This document shows positions 6,103 through 11,697 of a stretch of DNA of 24,579 nucleotides, piece after piece. The DNA comes from a virus, in the IMG/VR virus record IMGVR_UViG_3300047463_000062, positions 1 through 24,579 of that record; one strand, given 5' to 3'. The notes below the pieces were generated by a model, which was given only the letters and a program-made list of their open reading frames with translations, was not told the origin of the DNA and did not search any database. The translations under genes were made by a program, and so were the position numbers. Numbering within the stretch: position 1 is the stretch's first letter; every line of letters begins with the position of its first letter.

Positions 6103-6137
6103 CACTTTCTCCTTCATCAACTTGTTTAAGAGCCTTC

Positions 6138-6164
6138 AGTATATACTAAAAAATCACAAATCAA
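6138..6164 (-). promoter_or_regulatory. Probable leftward early promoter
   Basis: Reading leftward, TTGATT (6164-6159) is followed after 15 nt by TATACT (6143-6138). The -10 is a good match to the sigma-70 consensus; the spacer is short. It lies 36 nt ahead of the first leftward start codon. No other candidate of similar quality is seen for this operon. Confidence 0.5.
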
Positions 6165-6185
6165 CACTTTTATTTAATATTTTTA

Positions 6186-6200
6186 TAGGGACATTCCCTA
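6186..6200. promoter_or_regulatory. Inverted repeat, probable operator of the divergent control region
   Basis: TAGGGA (6186-6191) and TCCCTA (6195-6200) form a perfect 6-bp inverted repeat around a 3-nt centre. It lies between the leftward promoter and the gene for a Cro/YdaS-like regulator. A symmetric site here is the natural binding site for that HTH protein or for a repressor outside the window. Only one copy is visible. Confidence 0.5.
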
Positions 6201-6220
6201 ATATAGATTGTGTTAAAATG

Positions 6221-6229
6221 TGGTAATAT
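6221..6229 (+). promoter_or_regulatory. Possible extended -10 of the rightward early promoter
   Basis: TGGTAATAT reads as TG-n-TAATAT, an extended -10 element, 21 nt before the ATG of the regulator gene. No good -35 is found at 16-18 nt. An alternative -10 (TAAAAT, 6214-6219) overlaps a weak GACATT. A rightward promoter must lie in this interval, but its exact position is uncertain. Confidence 0.35.
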
Positions 6230-6250
6230 CGCCTCAGAAAAGGAGAATTT

Positions 6251-6448
6251 ATGGATATTTTTACCGAATTAAAGGTGGAATTTGGGTCGCTTTATAAGTT
6301 GGCTATGCTACTGGGCATAAGGGAAACAGCCGTTTATCAATGGCGAAAAAGGGGTATCCCAATCAAACATTTACGAAAGGTGGTTGAGCTATCAGAGGGT
6401 CGTATTACAAGAGAAATGCTAAGACCTGACATTTTTGCAAAGGACTGA
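6251..6448 (+). CDS. Cro/YdaS-like helix-turn-helix regulator
   Basis: This 65-residue protein binds DNA and probably acts as the Cro-type switch. The HTH region is clear: FGSLYKLAMLLGIRETAVYQ followed by WRKRGIPIKHL. The C-terminal VELSEGRITREMLRPDIF is the usual end of YdaS/Cro-superfamily proteins. Length is normal for the family. A strong AAGGAG ribosome-binding site precedes the ATG. It is the first rightward gene after the divergent region and ends 1 nt before the replication gene. It probably acts at the inverted repeat at 6186-6200, which is inference. Weak similarity to toxin-antitoxin antitoxins is a family feature; no toxin is seen nearby. Confidence 0.85.
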   Translation: MDIFTELKVEFGSLYKLAMLLGIRETAVYQWRKRGIPIKHLRKVVELSEGRITREMLRPDIFAKD

Positions 6449-6449
6449 T

Positions 6450-7208
6450 ATGCATTACTATCCCCATAACATAGGCGATTATCGGAAAGATACTGGGCAT
6501 TTAACCTTGTTAGAGCATGGTATTTATCGCCAGTTGCTTGATAGTTATTACCTTGATGAAGTGCCATTAAGCAATGACCTTGCTAAACTTATGCGTTCGC
6601 ATAGCGTTCGGTCTGCGGATGAACAACAAGCGCTTCAAAATGTATTAACTGACTTTTTTGAGCTTACAGAAAAAGGCTACATTCATAAGCGATGCGACAA
6701 AATTATTGAGCAGTTTCATGGCAAATCCGATAAAGCTAGGGCATCTGCTATGGCTCGTTGGGCTAATAAAAACAAAGACTTAGATGCGAACGCATTGCCA
6801 ACGCAATCCGAAGGGTATGCTAACCAAGAACCAATAACCAATAACCATAAACCAATAACCAAAGAAAACCTATATATGTCGGAATCCAAGATTCCTCCTT
6901 GTCCGCATCAAGAAATTATTTCTCTTTATCACGAAATACTGCCTGAGTTACCAAGAGTGGTTAGTTGGAACAAAACTCGTGAAAGCTATTTAAAGCAAAG
7001 ATGGAGAGAATTGTTTGCAGAGTTCGAGTGTAAAAGCTCACAGGAAGGCTTAGATTGGTTTAGGAGCGATTTTTTTCCCTATGTTAAGGGGTCAGCCTTT
7101 CTGACAGGAAAAATCGCCTCAAAAGACCGCAAACCATTTTTAGCAGATTTGGAGTGGATGTTAAAACCGAGCAACTTTACCAAAATCATAGAAGGGAAAT
7201 ACAAATGA
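6450..7208 (+). CDS. DUF1376 (YdaU-like) phage replication protein
   Basis: This 252-residue protein probably opens or organises the phage replication origin. The N-terminal 95 residues match DUF1376: YYPHNIGDYRKDTGHLTLLE, then GIYRQLLDSYYLDEVPLSND and GYIHKRCDKII. A low-complexity N/P/T-rich linker follows (about 115-145). The C-terminal domain (about 160-252) has WNKTRESYLKQRWRELF and FLADLEWMLKPSNFTKII, resembling the C-terminus of phage replisome-organiser proteins. The ATG at 6450 follows AAAGGA by 5 nt; a longer reading from 6435 overlaps the regulator and is less likely. The linker might also contain origin iterons: AACCAATAACCA-type repeats are present at about 6824-6861. Confidence 0.85.
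   Translation: MHYYPHNIGDYRKDTGHLTLLEHGIYRQLLDSYYLDEVPLSNDLAKLMRSHSVRSADEQQALQNVLTDFFELTEKGYIHKRCDKIIEQFHGKSDKARASAMARWANKNKDLDANALPTQSEGYANQEPITNNHKPITKENLYMSESKIPPCPHQEIISLYHEILPELPRVVSWNKTRESYLKQRWRELFAEFECKSSQEGLDWFRSDFFPYVKGSAFLTGKIASKDRKPFLADLEWMLKPSNFTKIIEGKYK
6824..6861 (+). repeat. Short CCAATAACC direct repeats inside the replication gene (possible origin iterons)
   Basis: The linker of the DUF1376 gene contains closely spaced copies of an A/C-rich unit: CCAATAACC appears at 6832-6840 and 6852-6860, with related AACCA steps between them. In lambda-like phages the origin lies inside the initiator gene as iterons. The units here are short and encode a low-complexity linker, so an origin role is only a possibility. 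Confidence 0.3.
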
Positions 7209-7447
7209 AATTAACTTTAAAAAAATCAACTGAAGAAAAAAGCGAGTATGCAGGGTTGAAATGCGGTCATTTTGGCTGCGACAACATTGGCACAATCAGT
7301 CATGGAACGGATGGCAAAAGCCCTTTTTATTGCCGAATCCATTATCGCAATATTGGGCAAACTGAGGGACAAGTAACTCCAGGTGTAGGAAACGATTTTT
7401 TAGCAAGAATTTATGAGCATTTGAATAAATCTAAGGATAAATTTTGA
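7205..7447 (+). CDS. Small cysteine/histidine protein, possible zinc binder
   Basis: This 80-residue protein has C-G-H-F-G-C in LKCGHFGCDNIGTISHG and a second cluster in FYCRIHYRNIG. The spacing would allow a zinc knuckle. The C-terminal third (PGVGNDFLARIYEHLNKSK) is helical. Its ATG overlaps the stop of the replication gene (ATGA) and its end overlaps the methyltransferase start by 4 nt, so it belongs to the replication operon. No family is recognised; binding to DNA or to a replication partner is plausible. Confidence 0.65.
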   Translation: MKLTLKKSTEEKSEYAGLKCGHFGCDNIGTISHGTDGKSPFYCRIHYRNIGQTEGQVTPGVGNDFLARIYEHLNKSKDKF

Positions 7448-8523
7448 ACAAAGTATATTTTGGGGATTGTCGTGATTCTTTGCGCCAAATGAAACAAGAA
7501 GGAATAGTTGTGCAAACTTGCATTACAAGCCCTCCTTACTATGGTTTAAGAGATTACGGAACTGGAACTTGGATTGGTGGTAATAGCAGCTGCTCCCATA
7601 AAAGAGATAGCAAATTTTCATCAAAAACGATTACTGGTCATATAAACATGGGTGGCGCAGTAGGTGATGGAATATACAAAAAAGTTTGTAAAAACTGCGG
7701 AGCTATAAGACAAGACCTTCAAATTGGGCTTGAAGAATCTCCTCAAGAGTTTATTAATAATCTTGTAGAAGTTTTTGCTTGTGTTTGGGATGTTTTGGCT
7801 GATGACGGAACTTTATGGGTCAATCTTGGTGATAGTTATTACAACTACAGACCAGGCAAAGGTCAGTCTTTAAATAAACAAACTGTAGCAAATAATGACC
7901 AAAACTTGCCTCAAGAATGCGCTAGAAGGGGAAATAAACTTGATGGGTTTAAAGAAAAAGACCTCATGGGAATGCCTTGGAGATTGGCTTTTGCGTTGCA
8001 GGATTTTGGTTGGCATTTGCGCCAAGACATTATTTGGCACAAACCAAATCCCATGCCTGAATCAGTCAAAGATAGATGCACAAAAAGCCATGAATACATA
8101 TTTCTTTTAAGCAAAAGACCGCATTATTATTTTGATAATGAGGCTATCAAAGAAGAAGCGCATACAACTGATGATACAAACAGAGATAAGGATAGCACTC
8201 GATTAAACAATACCCCTGGCAGAACAAGAATGGCTGGTTTAAAAACCAATCACTATGAAATGAAAAACAAAAGGGATGTATGGAGCATAGCTACAAAACC
8301 CTATTCAGGCGCTCATTTTGCTGTTTATCCTGAAGAACTAGTTCAGCCTATGGTTTTAGCTGGAAGTCGAGTAGGTGATATTGTTTTAGACCCCTTTTTT
8401 GGTTCAGGAACAACTGGCGCTGTTGCTCAAAACTTAGGCAGAAAATGGATTGGTTGCGAATTAAACAAAGATTATGAGCCATTACAAAATGAAAGACTCA
8501 GTCAACAAGGATTTGAAATATAA
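7444..8523 (+). CDS. Site-specific DNA methyltransferase (N6-adenine or N4-cytosine, beta-type motif order)
   Basis: This 359-residue enzyme transfers a methyl group from S-adenosylmethionine to a base in phage DNA. The catalytic motif TSPPY lies at residues 28-32 and the SAM-binding DPFFGSGTT at about 316-324. The order (catalytic motif first) is that of beta-class enzymes. The middle has GMPWRLAFALQDFGWHLRQD and SHEYIFLLSKRP, both typical. An inserted Cys/His cluster (C50, H52, C82, C85) could bind zinc. The start is TTG at 7444 behind AAGGA, overlapping the previous stop. No partner restriction endonuclease is recognisable, although small nuclease genes follow downstream. Likely roles are protection from host restriction or marking phage DNA; the target sequence cannot be read. 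Confidence 0.92.
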   Translation: MNKVYFGDCRDSLRQMKQEGIVVQTCITSPPYYGLRDYGTGTWIGGNSSCSHKRDSKFSSKTITGHINMGGAVGDGIYKKVCKNCGAIRQDLQIGLEESPQEFINNLVEVFACVWDVLADDGTLWVNLGDSYYNYRPGKGQSLNKQTVANNDQNLPQECARRGNKLDGFKEKDLMGMPWRLAFALQDFGWHLRQDIIWHKPNPMPESVKDRCTKSHEYIFLLSKRPHYYFDNEAIKEEAHTTDDTNRDKDSTRLNNTPGRTRMAGLKTNHYEMKNKRDVWSIATKPYSGAHFAVYPEELVQPMVLAGSRVGDIVLDPFFGSGTTGAVAQNLGRKWIGCELNKDYEPLQNERLSQQGFEI

Positions 8524-8686
8524 ACATCAATGCGCTGTTCGGCAAATGTTAGCCTGGCGAGTGGAATGGGGCAAAGTCAAAATGGATAAATATATTGCAG
8601 AGCATCAATTTGACAAACAGTTTTTAAACGATGTTGCAGAGCAATGGATGAAGGGAAATAGAGGAATGACAGGAGATTGGCGATGA
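8489..8686 (+). CDS. Conserved-looking small phage protein, 65 residues
   Basis: The protein starts MKDSVNKDLKYKHQCAVRQM and ends with EQWMKGNRGMTGDWR. A C-x-V-R-x-M/L start and a W-x-x-G-N-x-G-x-x-G-x-W-R end recur in small phage proteins of unknown function near replication genes. It overlaps the methyltransferase by 35 nt. A slightly longer form from the ATG at 8474 is possible; neither start has a clear ribosome-binding site. Its end overlaps the next gene (ATGA). Confidence 0.65.
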   Translation: MKDSVNKDLKYKHQCAVRQMLAWRVEWGKVKMDKYIAEHQFDKQFLNDVAEQWMKGNRGMTGDWR

Positions 8687-9015
8687 ATCTTGAACAATTG
8701 ACAGAAAATAGGGTTGAAGAAGCTTTAATTAAACTTTCTAGCACCGATGAAAGCCATGCAGCATGGGCTGGTCAAGTTAAATACCTCGAGGAAGGCTTAA
8801 AACAGGCTAAGAGCCATGCTTTTCTATTGTCTGAGGGGACAGTAGCAGAAAGAGAAGCAAAGGCTCTATCAAGCGATAAATACGCTCAGGCGGTATTGGC
8901 TTGGACTGAGGCTTTAAAAACTTTTAAAAAAATCGACAATGAACGCAATCATGAAATGCGAGTGATTGATATTTGGAGAACTTTATCTAGCAATCGTAGA
9001 CAGGGGAATGTATGA
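8683..9015 (+). CDS. Helical hypothetical phage protein, 110 residues
   Basis: A fully alpha-helical looking protein (MNLEQLTENRVEEALIKLSS...) with the phage-typical LSEGTVAEREAKALSSDKYA in the middle and a basic end (WRTLSSNRRQGNV). The ATG at 8683 follows AGGAGA by 6 nt and overlaps the preceding stop. A TTG two codons upstream is less likely. Proteins of this kind are common beside phage replication and nuclease genes, but no function is known to me. It overlaps the next small gene by 4 nt. Confidence 0.7.
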   Translation: MNLEQLTENRVEEALIKLSSTDESHAAWAGQVKYLEEGLKQAKSHAFLLSEGTVAEREAKALSSDKYAQAVLAWTEALKTFKKIDNERNHEMRVIDIWRTLSSNRRQGNV

Positions 9016-9167
9016 GAGATTTTAGCCAGCCTTACCTAGAAGCCAAACGCTTACTTGAACAATATTACAGCGCAGCTATTGCTCAAGACAAAGATGCTTT
9101 GGCAAAAATAGCAAATGCTTTAGTTGAAAAAGCATTAAAGCTTGAGGATTTGGCCCATGATGCGTAA
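9012..9167 (+). CDS. Small helical hypothetical protein, 51 residues
   Basis: The frame MRDFSQPYLEAKRLLEQYYS continues as an alanine-rich helix to KALKLEDLAHDA and stops at TAA 9165-9167. The ATG overlaps the upstream stop (ATGA) and follows a GGGG-rich ribosome-binding site. It overlaps the following nuclease gene by 11 nt. Overlaps on both sides support coding. Function unknown. Confidence 0.6.
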   Translation: MRDFSQPYLEAKRLLEQYYSAAIAQDKDALAKIANALVEKALKLEDLAHDA

Positions 9168-9534
9168 CGCATACGCAGCCCATATCGACTACGGTGATTT
9201 TTATGGTCTTATACAAGACAACCAAGGGTTTTTACCTAGTAATGTTGATGGGATTTGTGAGCGCAAAGGTCAGTTTTTGGTAATGGAGTGGAAACGACCT
9301 AATGAGCAAATCAGCAAAGGACAAGAATATTTATTAAAAGCTTTTGCAAAACTGTCCAATTTTATTGTTTTAATTATTTATGGCGATACCGATAATGGGA
9401 CAACTGTAGAAAAGTTTTTTATAGTAAATCCTGATGGTTCATGCCAGTTAGCAGGAACAGGATTTGAAGCTTTAAAACAATATTATCTACAATGGTATGA
9501 CTATGCCGACAAAAGCCCAAAAACAGCGCTTTGA
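9157..9534 (+). CDS. Probable PD-(D/E)XK-superfamily nuclease
   Basis: This 125-residue protein has a compact nuclease-like core: D31 in SNVDGICERKG, then E44-W-K46 in FLVMEWKRPNE on the next strand, followed by the helix ISKGQEYLLKAFAKL. This D-x(12)-E-x-K arrangement is the catalytic signature of PD-(D/E)XK enzymes. The rest is beta-rich (IVLIIYGD, VEKFFIVNPDGSC). The ATG ATG start at 9157 follows AGGA; either methionine could be used. It is the first of three consecutive small nuclease genes in the rightward operon. The family assignment is by motif only; substrate unknown. Confidence 0.65.
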   Translation: MMRNAYAAHIDYGDFYGLIQDNQGFLPSNVDGICERKGQFLVMEWKRPNEQISKGQEYLLKAFAKLSNFIVLIIYGDTDNGTTVEKFFIVNPDGSCQLAGTGFEALKQYYLQWYDYADKSPKTAL

Positions 9535-9808
9535 GCAACTTGCTAGAATTGGCTGTATTTTATGCAAGCAACATGGAATCAAAACCAACGACACACCAAC
9601 GGAAATTCATCATATACGCAGATTCGGTGGTAAAAGGGAGAATGCACCGACAATTGGACTTTGCGCCTATCATCACCGACTTGGAGATACCGCAGTTCAC
9701 TCGCTTGGTCATAAAGGATTCGAGAAATACTGGGGATTTAGCGAATACGACCTCCTAGAAAAAACCGAAGAAATACTCAATGACCTACTACAAAAAACGA
9801 GTGGATGA
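9497..9808 (+). CDS. HNH nuclease similar to phage P1 Ref (RecA-dependent nuclease family)
   Basis: This 103-residue protein has the zinc and HNH elements of the Ref-like family: GCILCKQHG (C20, C23), EIHHIRRFGGKRENAPT with H38/H39, LCAYHHRLGDTAVHSLGHKG with C56 and H59/H60, and the family's FEKYWGFSEYDLL end. P1 Ref cuts DNA at RecA-made displacement loops. It is reduced to the catalytic domain here. It overlaps the preceding nuclease gene by 38 nt and the VRR-NUC gene by 29 nt. The ATG at 9503 two codons further on is an alternative start. It could aid recombination or host DNA breakdown; which cannot be told from sequence. Confidence 0.82.
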   Translation: MTMPTKAQKQRFEQLARIGCILCKQHGIKTNDTPTEIHHIRRFGGKRENAPTIGLCAYHHRLGDTAVHSLGHKGFEKYWGFSEYDLLEKTEEILNDLLQKTSG

Positions 9809-10070
9809 AAACCAAAAAGCCCTTATCCATACCTTTATTGCTCTTGGGGCTAGTGTGCTTAATTTGTCTACTGTTGGTAGGGGTTGTCCTGACCTCCTTA
9901 TTGGGTATCGTGGAAAAACTGTATTGGTGGAAATTAAGCGTGATACGAAAGCGAAATACACAGAACCTCAAGTCAAGTTTATGCAAGAATGGAGAGGCGG
10001 TGCAGTCAGTCGAATAGACTCAGTAGAGGCTGCAATTCGATTAATAAAAATGCTTGACATAGACTCATAG
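9780..10070 (+). CDS. VRR-NUC domain nuclease
   Basis: This 96-residue protein is a single VRR-NUC domain of the PD-(D/E)XK superfamily. Visible features are VGRGCPDLLIG (P37, D38), VLVEIKRDTKAKYTEPQVKF (E51, K53, Q of the Q-x-x-F helix) and the closing RIDSVEAAIRLI, typical of the family. Stand-alone phage VRR-NUC proteins are structure-specific endonucleases that can process branched DNA. The gene overlaps the Ref-like gene by 29 nt. It is the last gene before a promoter whose -35 lies inside its final codons. Confidence in the family is high; the exact substrate is unknown. Confidence 0.88.
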   Translation: MTYYKKRVDENQKALIHTFIALGASVLNLSTVGRGCPDLLIGYRGKTVLVEIKRDTKAKYTEPQVKFMQEWRGGAVSRIDSVEAAIRLIKMLDIDS

Positions 10071-10081
10071 GCACTTAAAAT
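10054..10081 (+). promoter_or_regulatory. Strong sigma-70-type promoter
   Basis: TTGACA (10054-10059) is a perfect -35, followed after 16 nt by TAAAAT (10076-10081), a good -10. The -35 overlaps the last codons of the VRR-NUC gene. It would drive the small genes that follow and perhaps the packaging and head operon. It is the best promoter in the window. Confidence 0.7.
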
Positions 10082-10089
10082 TAACAAGA

Positions 10090-10102
10090 CTACAATTTGT
10101 AG
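10090..10102. promoter_or_regulatory. Palindrome in the initial transcribed region, probable operator
   Basis: CTACAA and TTGTAG form a perfect 6-bp inverted repeat around a single T. It starts 9 nt after the -10, so it covers the expected start of transcription. A bound dimer would block the promoter. With a 1-nt centre it is a poor RNA hairpin, so DNA binding is the more likely role. It differs from the palindrome at 6186-6200. Confidence 0.45.
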
Positions 10103-10127
10103 TTTCTTTTGCAAAAGGAAATTGATT

Positions 10128-10385
10128 ATGATGAAAATGGGCAAAACTACCGACCCAAACAGCACTAAAGGTGTTCCAAGCGTTACTGGCGCTAAAGGCC
10201 CTAAAGGTGCAACAGCTTCTGATACTTCAGGTGAGCGCCACGAGAAAATTCGTGGTGGTGTAGCAATGGGCAAAGAAGATGCGATTGGCTCTGACAAAGA
10301 GTTTAATACTGGTCGCACTTCAGGCATCTGCTATGACCATAAGCGTAATTCATACGCTATGGAAGATAAATACGAGCGTGATTAA
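10128..10385 (+). CDS. Disordered small phage protein, 85 residues
   Basis: The protein begins MMKMGKTTDPNSTKGVPSVT and is rich in G, K, T and D, with AKGPKGATASDTSGERHEKI and SGICYDHKRNSYAMED. It is probably largely disordered. It has its own promoter (10054-10081), a good AAAGG site upstream and a strong terminator directly after it, so it may be made in large amounts. I recognise no domain; a virion or nucleic-acid-binding role is possible. The start could be either of the two adjacent ATGs. Confidence 0.7.
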   Translation: MMKMGKTTDPNSTKGVPSVTGAKGPKGATASDTSGERHEKIRGGVAMGKEDAIGSDKEFNTGRTSGICYDHKRNSYAMEDKYERD

Positions 10386-10387
10386 GC

Positions 10388-10421
10388 GAAAAGCCCTAGC
10401 GTGAAGGTTCTAGGGCTTTTC
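10388..10421 (+). terminator. Strong intrinsic-terminator-type hairpin
   Basis: GAAAAGCCCTAG (10388-10399) pairs perfectly over 12 bp with CTAGGGCTTTTC (10410-10421) around a 10-nt loop. The T4 run sits within the 3' arm. It begins 3 nt after the stop codon of the preceding gene. Partial read-through would be needed to feed the genes downstream, unless another promoter exists in 10422-10449. Confidence 0.8.
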
Positions 10422-10449
10422 TAACCAAACAAGTAATCGGAGAACTTGA

Positions 10450-10683
10450 ATGGCTGTAAGTCAGAATAAAGAAAGTTGTAATTCTTGTCGATTTTATTCG
10501 GCAGAAGATAGGATGGGACTGTGCAAGCGGTTTCCATCCTATGTCCATCATTCAAACAACGATTGGTGTGGTGAATGGTCTATGTCTGACAGCGAAGCAC
10601 TTGCACAATTTGTCCAAATAGCAACGCAGCCTGTGGTTCTCTCTGAGCCTAAAAAACCAAGAGGCAGACCTAAAAAATGCTAA
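10450..10683 (+). CDS. Small cysteine-rich protein with AT-hook-like tail
   Basis: This 77-residue protein has four spaced cysteines in ESCNSCRFYSAEDRMGLCKR and NDWCGEWS, a pattern common in small phage zinc-binding proteins. The C-terminus ends KKPRGRPKKC, containing the R-G-R-P core of an AT-hook, which binds the minor groove of AT-rich DNA. Together they suggest a DNA-associated protein; this is inferred from motifs. A GGAG site lies about 9 nt before the ATG. Its end overlaps the GroES-like gene by 7 nt. Confidence 0.75.
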   Translation: MAVSQNKESCNSCRFYSAEDRMGLCKRFPSYVHHSNNDWCGEWSMSDSEALAQFVQIATQPVVLSEPKKPRGRPKKC

Positions 10684-10985
10684 AACCACTCGCTGACAAA
10701 ATCGTTGTAAAACCTGATGTTAGAGTTCTTTCTGACATTCTTATTATTGAAAACAAAGAACAACCCAACATGGGAACTGTGGTAGCAGTTGGCGCTGGCA
10801 AAAAGCTATCCAATGGTCGTAGGGATGTCATGCCTGTGGAAGTTGGTCAACGAGTCCGCTTTGGAACAATGAAAGACAATCCTGATGACGAATATTTAAA
10901 GTATTTTCCTTATGAAGAAGATGGAGTTAAATACTTAGTTATGAGTTGGCAAGATGTTTGCTTTGTGGAGGAAGAAAATGTTTAA
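10677..10985 (+). CDS. GroES-like co-chaperonin (Cpn10)
   Basis: This 102-residue protein would cap host GroEL to fold phage proteins. It shows the Cpn10 pattern: start LKPLADKIVVKPD, mobile-loop region SDILIIENKEQPN, the MGTVVAVGAGK strand, MPVEVGQRVRFG, and an end with YLVMSWQDVCFVEE. Length is normal for the family (about 95-110). No GroEL-like gene is in the window, so it would work with the host's chaperonin, as T4 gp31 does; large capsid proteins often need this. The gene lies upstream of the packaging and head genes. It overlaps the preceding gene by 7 nt and the following one by 8 nt. Confidence 0.85.
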   Translation: MLKPLADKIVVKPDVRVLSDILIIENKEQPNMGTVVAVGAGKKLSNGRRDVMPVEVGQRVRFGTMKDNPDDEYLKYFPYEEDGVKYLVMSWQDVCFVEEENV

Positions 10986-11265
10986 ATGGCTTAAATCCTT
11001 ATTTAAACGAAAATCTATGACTCCTGAAGAAATATTGAAGTCATGGGCAGAATTTCAAAAAGAACCTCCTCAATCAGTAACCACAAAAGGTAAAAAAATG
11101 GCTACAAAAACTGGGCTTTATGCCAATATTCATGCAAAACAAGAGCGCATCAAAAAAGAAAAAGCTGAGGGTAAACCAGTAGAAAAAATGCGTAAAGTTG
11201 GTTCTAAAGGCGCTCCAACTGAGGCAGCATTCAAAGCAGCAGCTAAAACCGCAAAGAAGAAATAA
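10978..11265 (+). CDS. Basic small phage protein, possible internal second start
   Basis: The frame starts MFKWLKSLFKRKSMTPEEIL behind GGAGG and runs 95 residues. A good internal start lies at 11098, where AAAGG precedes an ATG giving MATKTGLYANIHAKQERIKK and a 55-residue product. That shorter part (ending APTEAAFKAAAKTAKKK) resembles free-standing small proteins in other phages. The first 40 residues look like an added amphipathic, membrane-seeking helix (FKWLKSLFKRK). It may therefore be one fused gene or two nested products. The protein is lysine-rich; function unknown. Confidence 0.65.
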   Translation: MFKWLKSLFKRKSMTPEEILKSWAEFQKEPPQSVTTKGKKMATKTGLYANIHAKQERIKKEKAEGKPVEKMRKVGSKGAPTEAAFKAAAKTAKKK

Positions 11266-11267
11266 TC

Positions 11268-11543
11268 ATGCCTAAACATGACAAACCCATCAGTCATACC
11301 ACTACTGGTAAGGGCAAAAACTACAATCCGACTGAAAAAGGCGCAGGAATGACTGCCAAAGGTAGAGCCGAATACAACAAAAAGAACAACTCTAATCTAA
11401 AGCCTCCTGCTCCAAATCCTAAGACAAAGGCTGATGAAGGTCGTAAAAAGTCATTCTGTGCAAGGATGGAAGGAGTTGTTCGTCATGCTAAAGGCGATGC
11501 GCCTAGAGCTAAAGCTTCATTGAAAAACTGGGGTTGCAAATAA
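11268..11543 (+). CDS. Conserved phage protein with KSFCARM motif
   Basis: This 91-residue lysine-rich protein carries GAGMTAKGRAEYNKKNNSNL, then KPPAPNPKT and GRKKSFCARMEGVV, ending RAKASLKNWGCK. The pattern is seen in many phage proteins encoded between early and packaging genes (it recalls DUF6321, uncertain). Two conserved-looking cysteines (in SFCARM and NWGCK) might bind metal. It starts 2 nt after the preceding gene. A role in DNA binding or packaging is suggested by its charge and place only. Confidence 0.7.
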   Translation: MPKHDKPISHTTTGKGKNYNPTEKGAGMTAKGRAEYNKKNNSNLKPPAPNPKTKADEGRKKSFCARMEGVVRHAKGDAPRAKASLKNWGCK

Positions 11544-11553
11544 AGGAGAAATC

Positions 11554-11697
11554 ATGCCACTCAAAAAGTCCACCAGCGCTAAAGCGTTTAAAGAAAACAT
11601 CAAAACTGAAGTAAAAGCAGGAAAACCCATTAAACAAGCCGTTGCCATCGCTTATTCAGAAAAGCGTGAAGCAGCCAAAAAGAAAGGTAAAAAATGA
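11554..11697 (+). CDS. Small basic protein (DUF6496-like), 47 residues
   Basis: The frame reads MPLKKSTSAKAFKENIKTEV then KAGKPIKQAVAIAYSEKREA and ends with KKKGKK. The pattern KAFKENIKTE-x-KAGKP-x-KQAVAIAYS recurs in small phage proteins; I link it to DUF6496 from memory. The ATG follows AAGGAG by 7 nt, an excellent site. It overlaps the next gene by 4 nt. Function unknown. Confidence 0.7.
   Translation: MPLKKSTSAKAFKENIKTEVKAGKPIKQAVAIAYSEKREAAKKKGKK

Noticed and set aside
6251-6448. Antitoxin of a toxin-antitoxin pair
   Set aside because: YdaS-like HTH proteins can be antitoxins, but no toxin gene is adjacent; position between divergent operons fits a Cro-type regulator.
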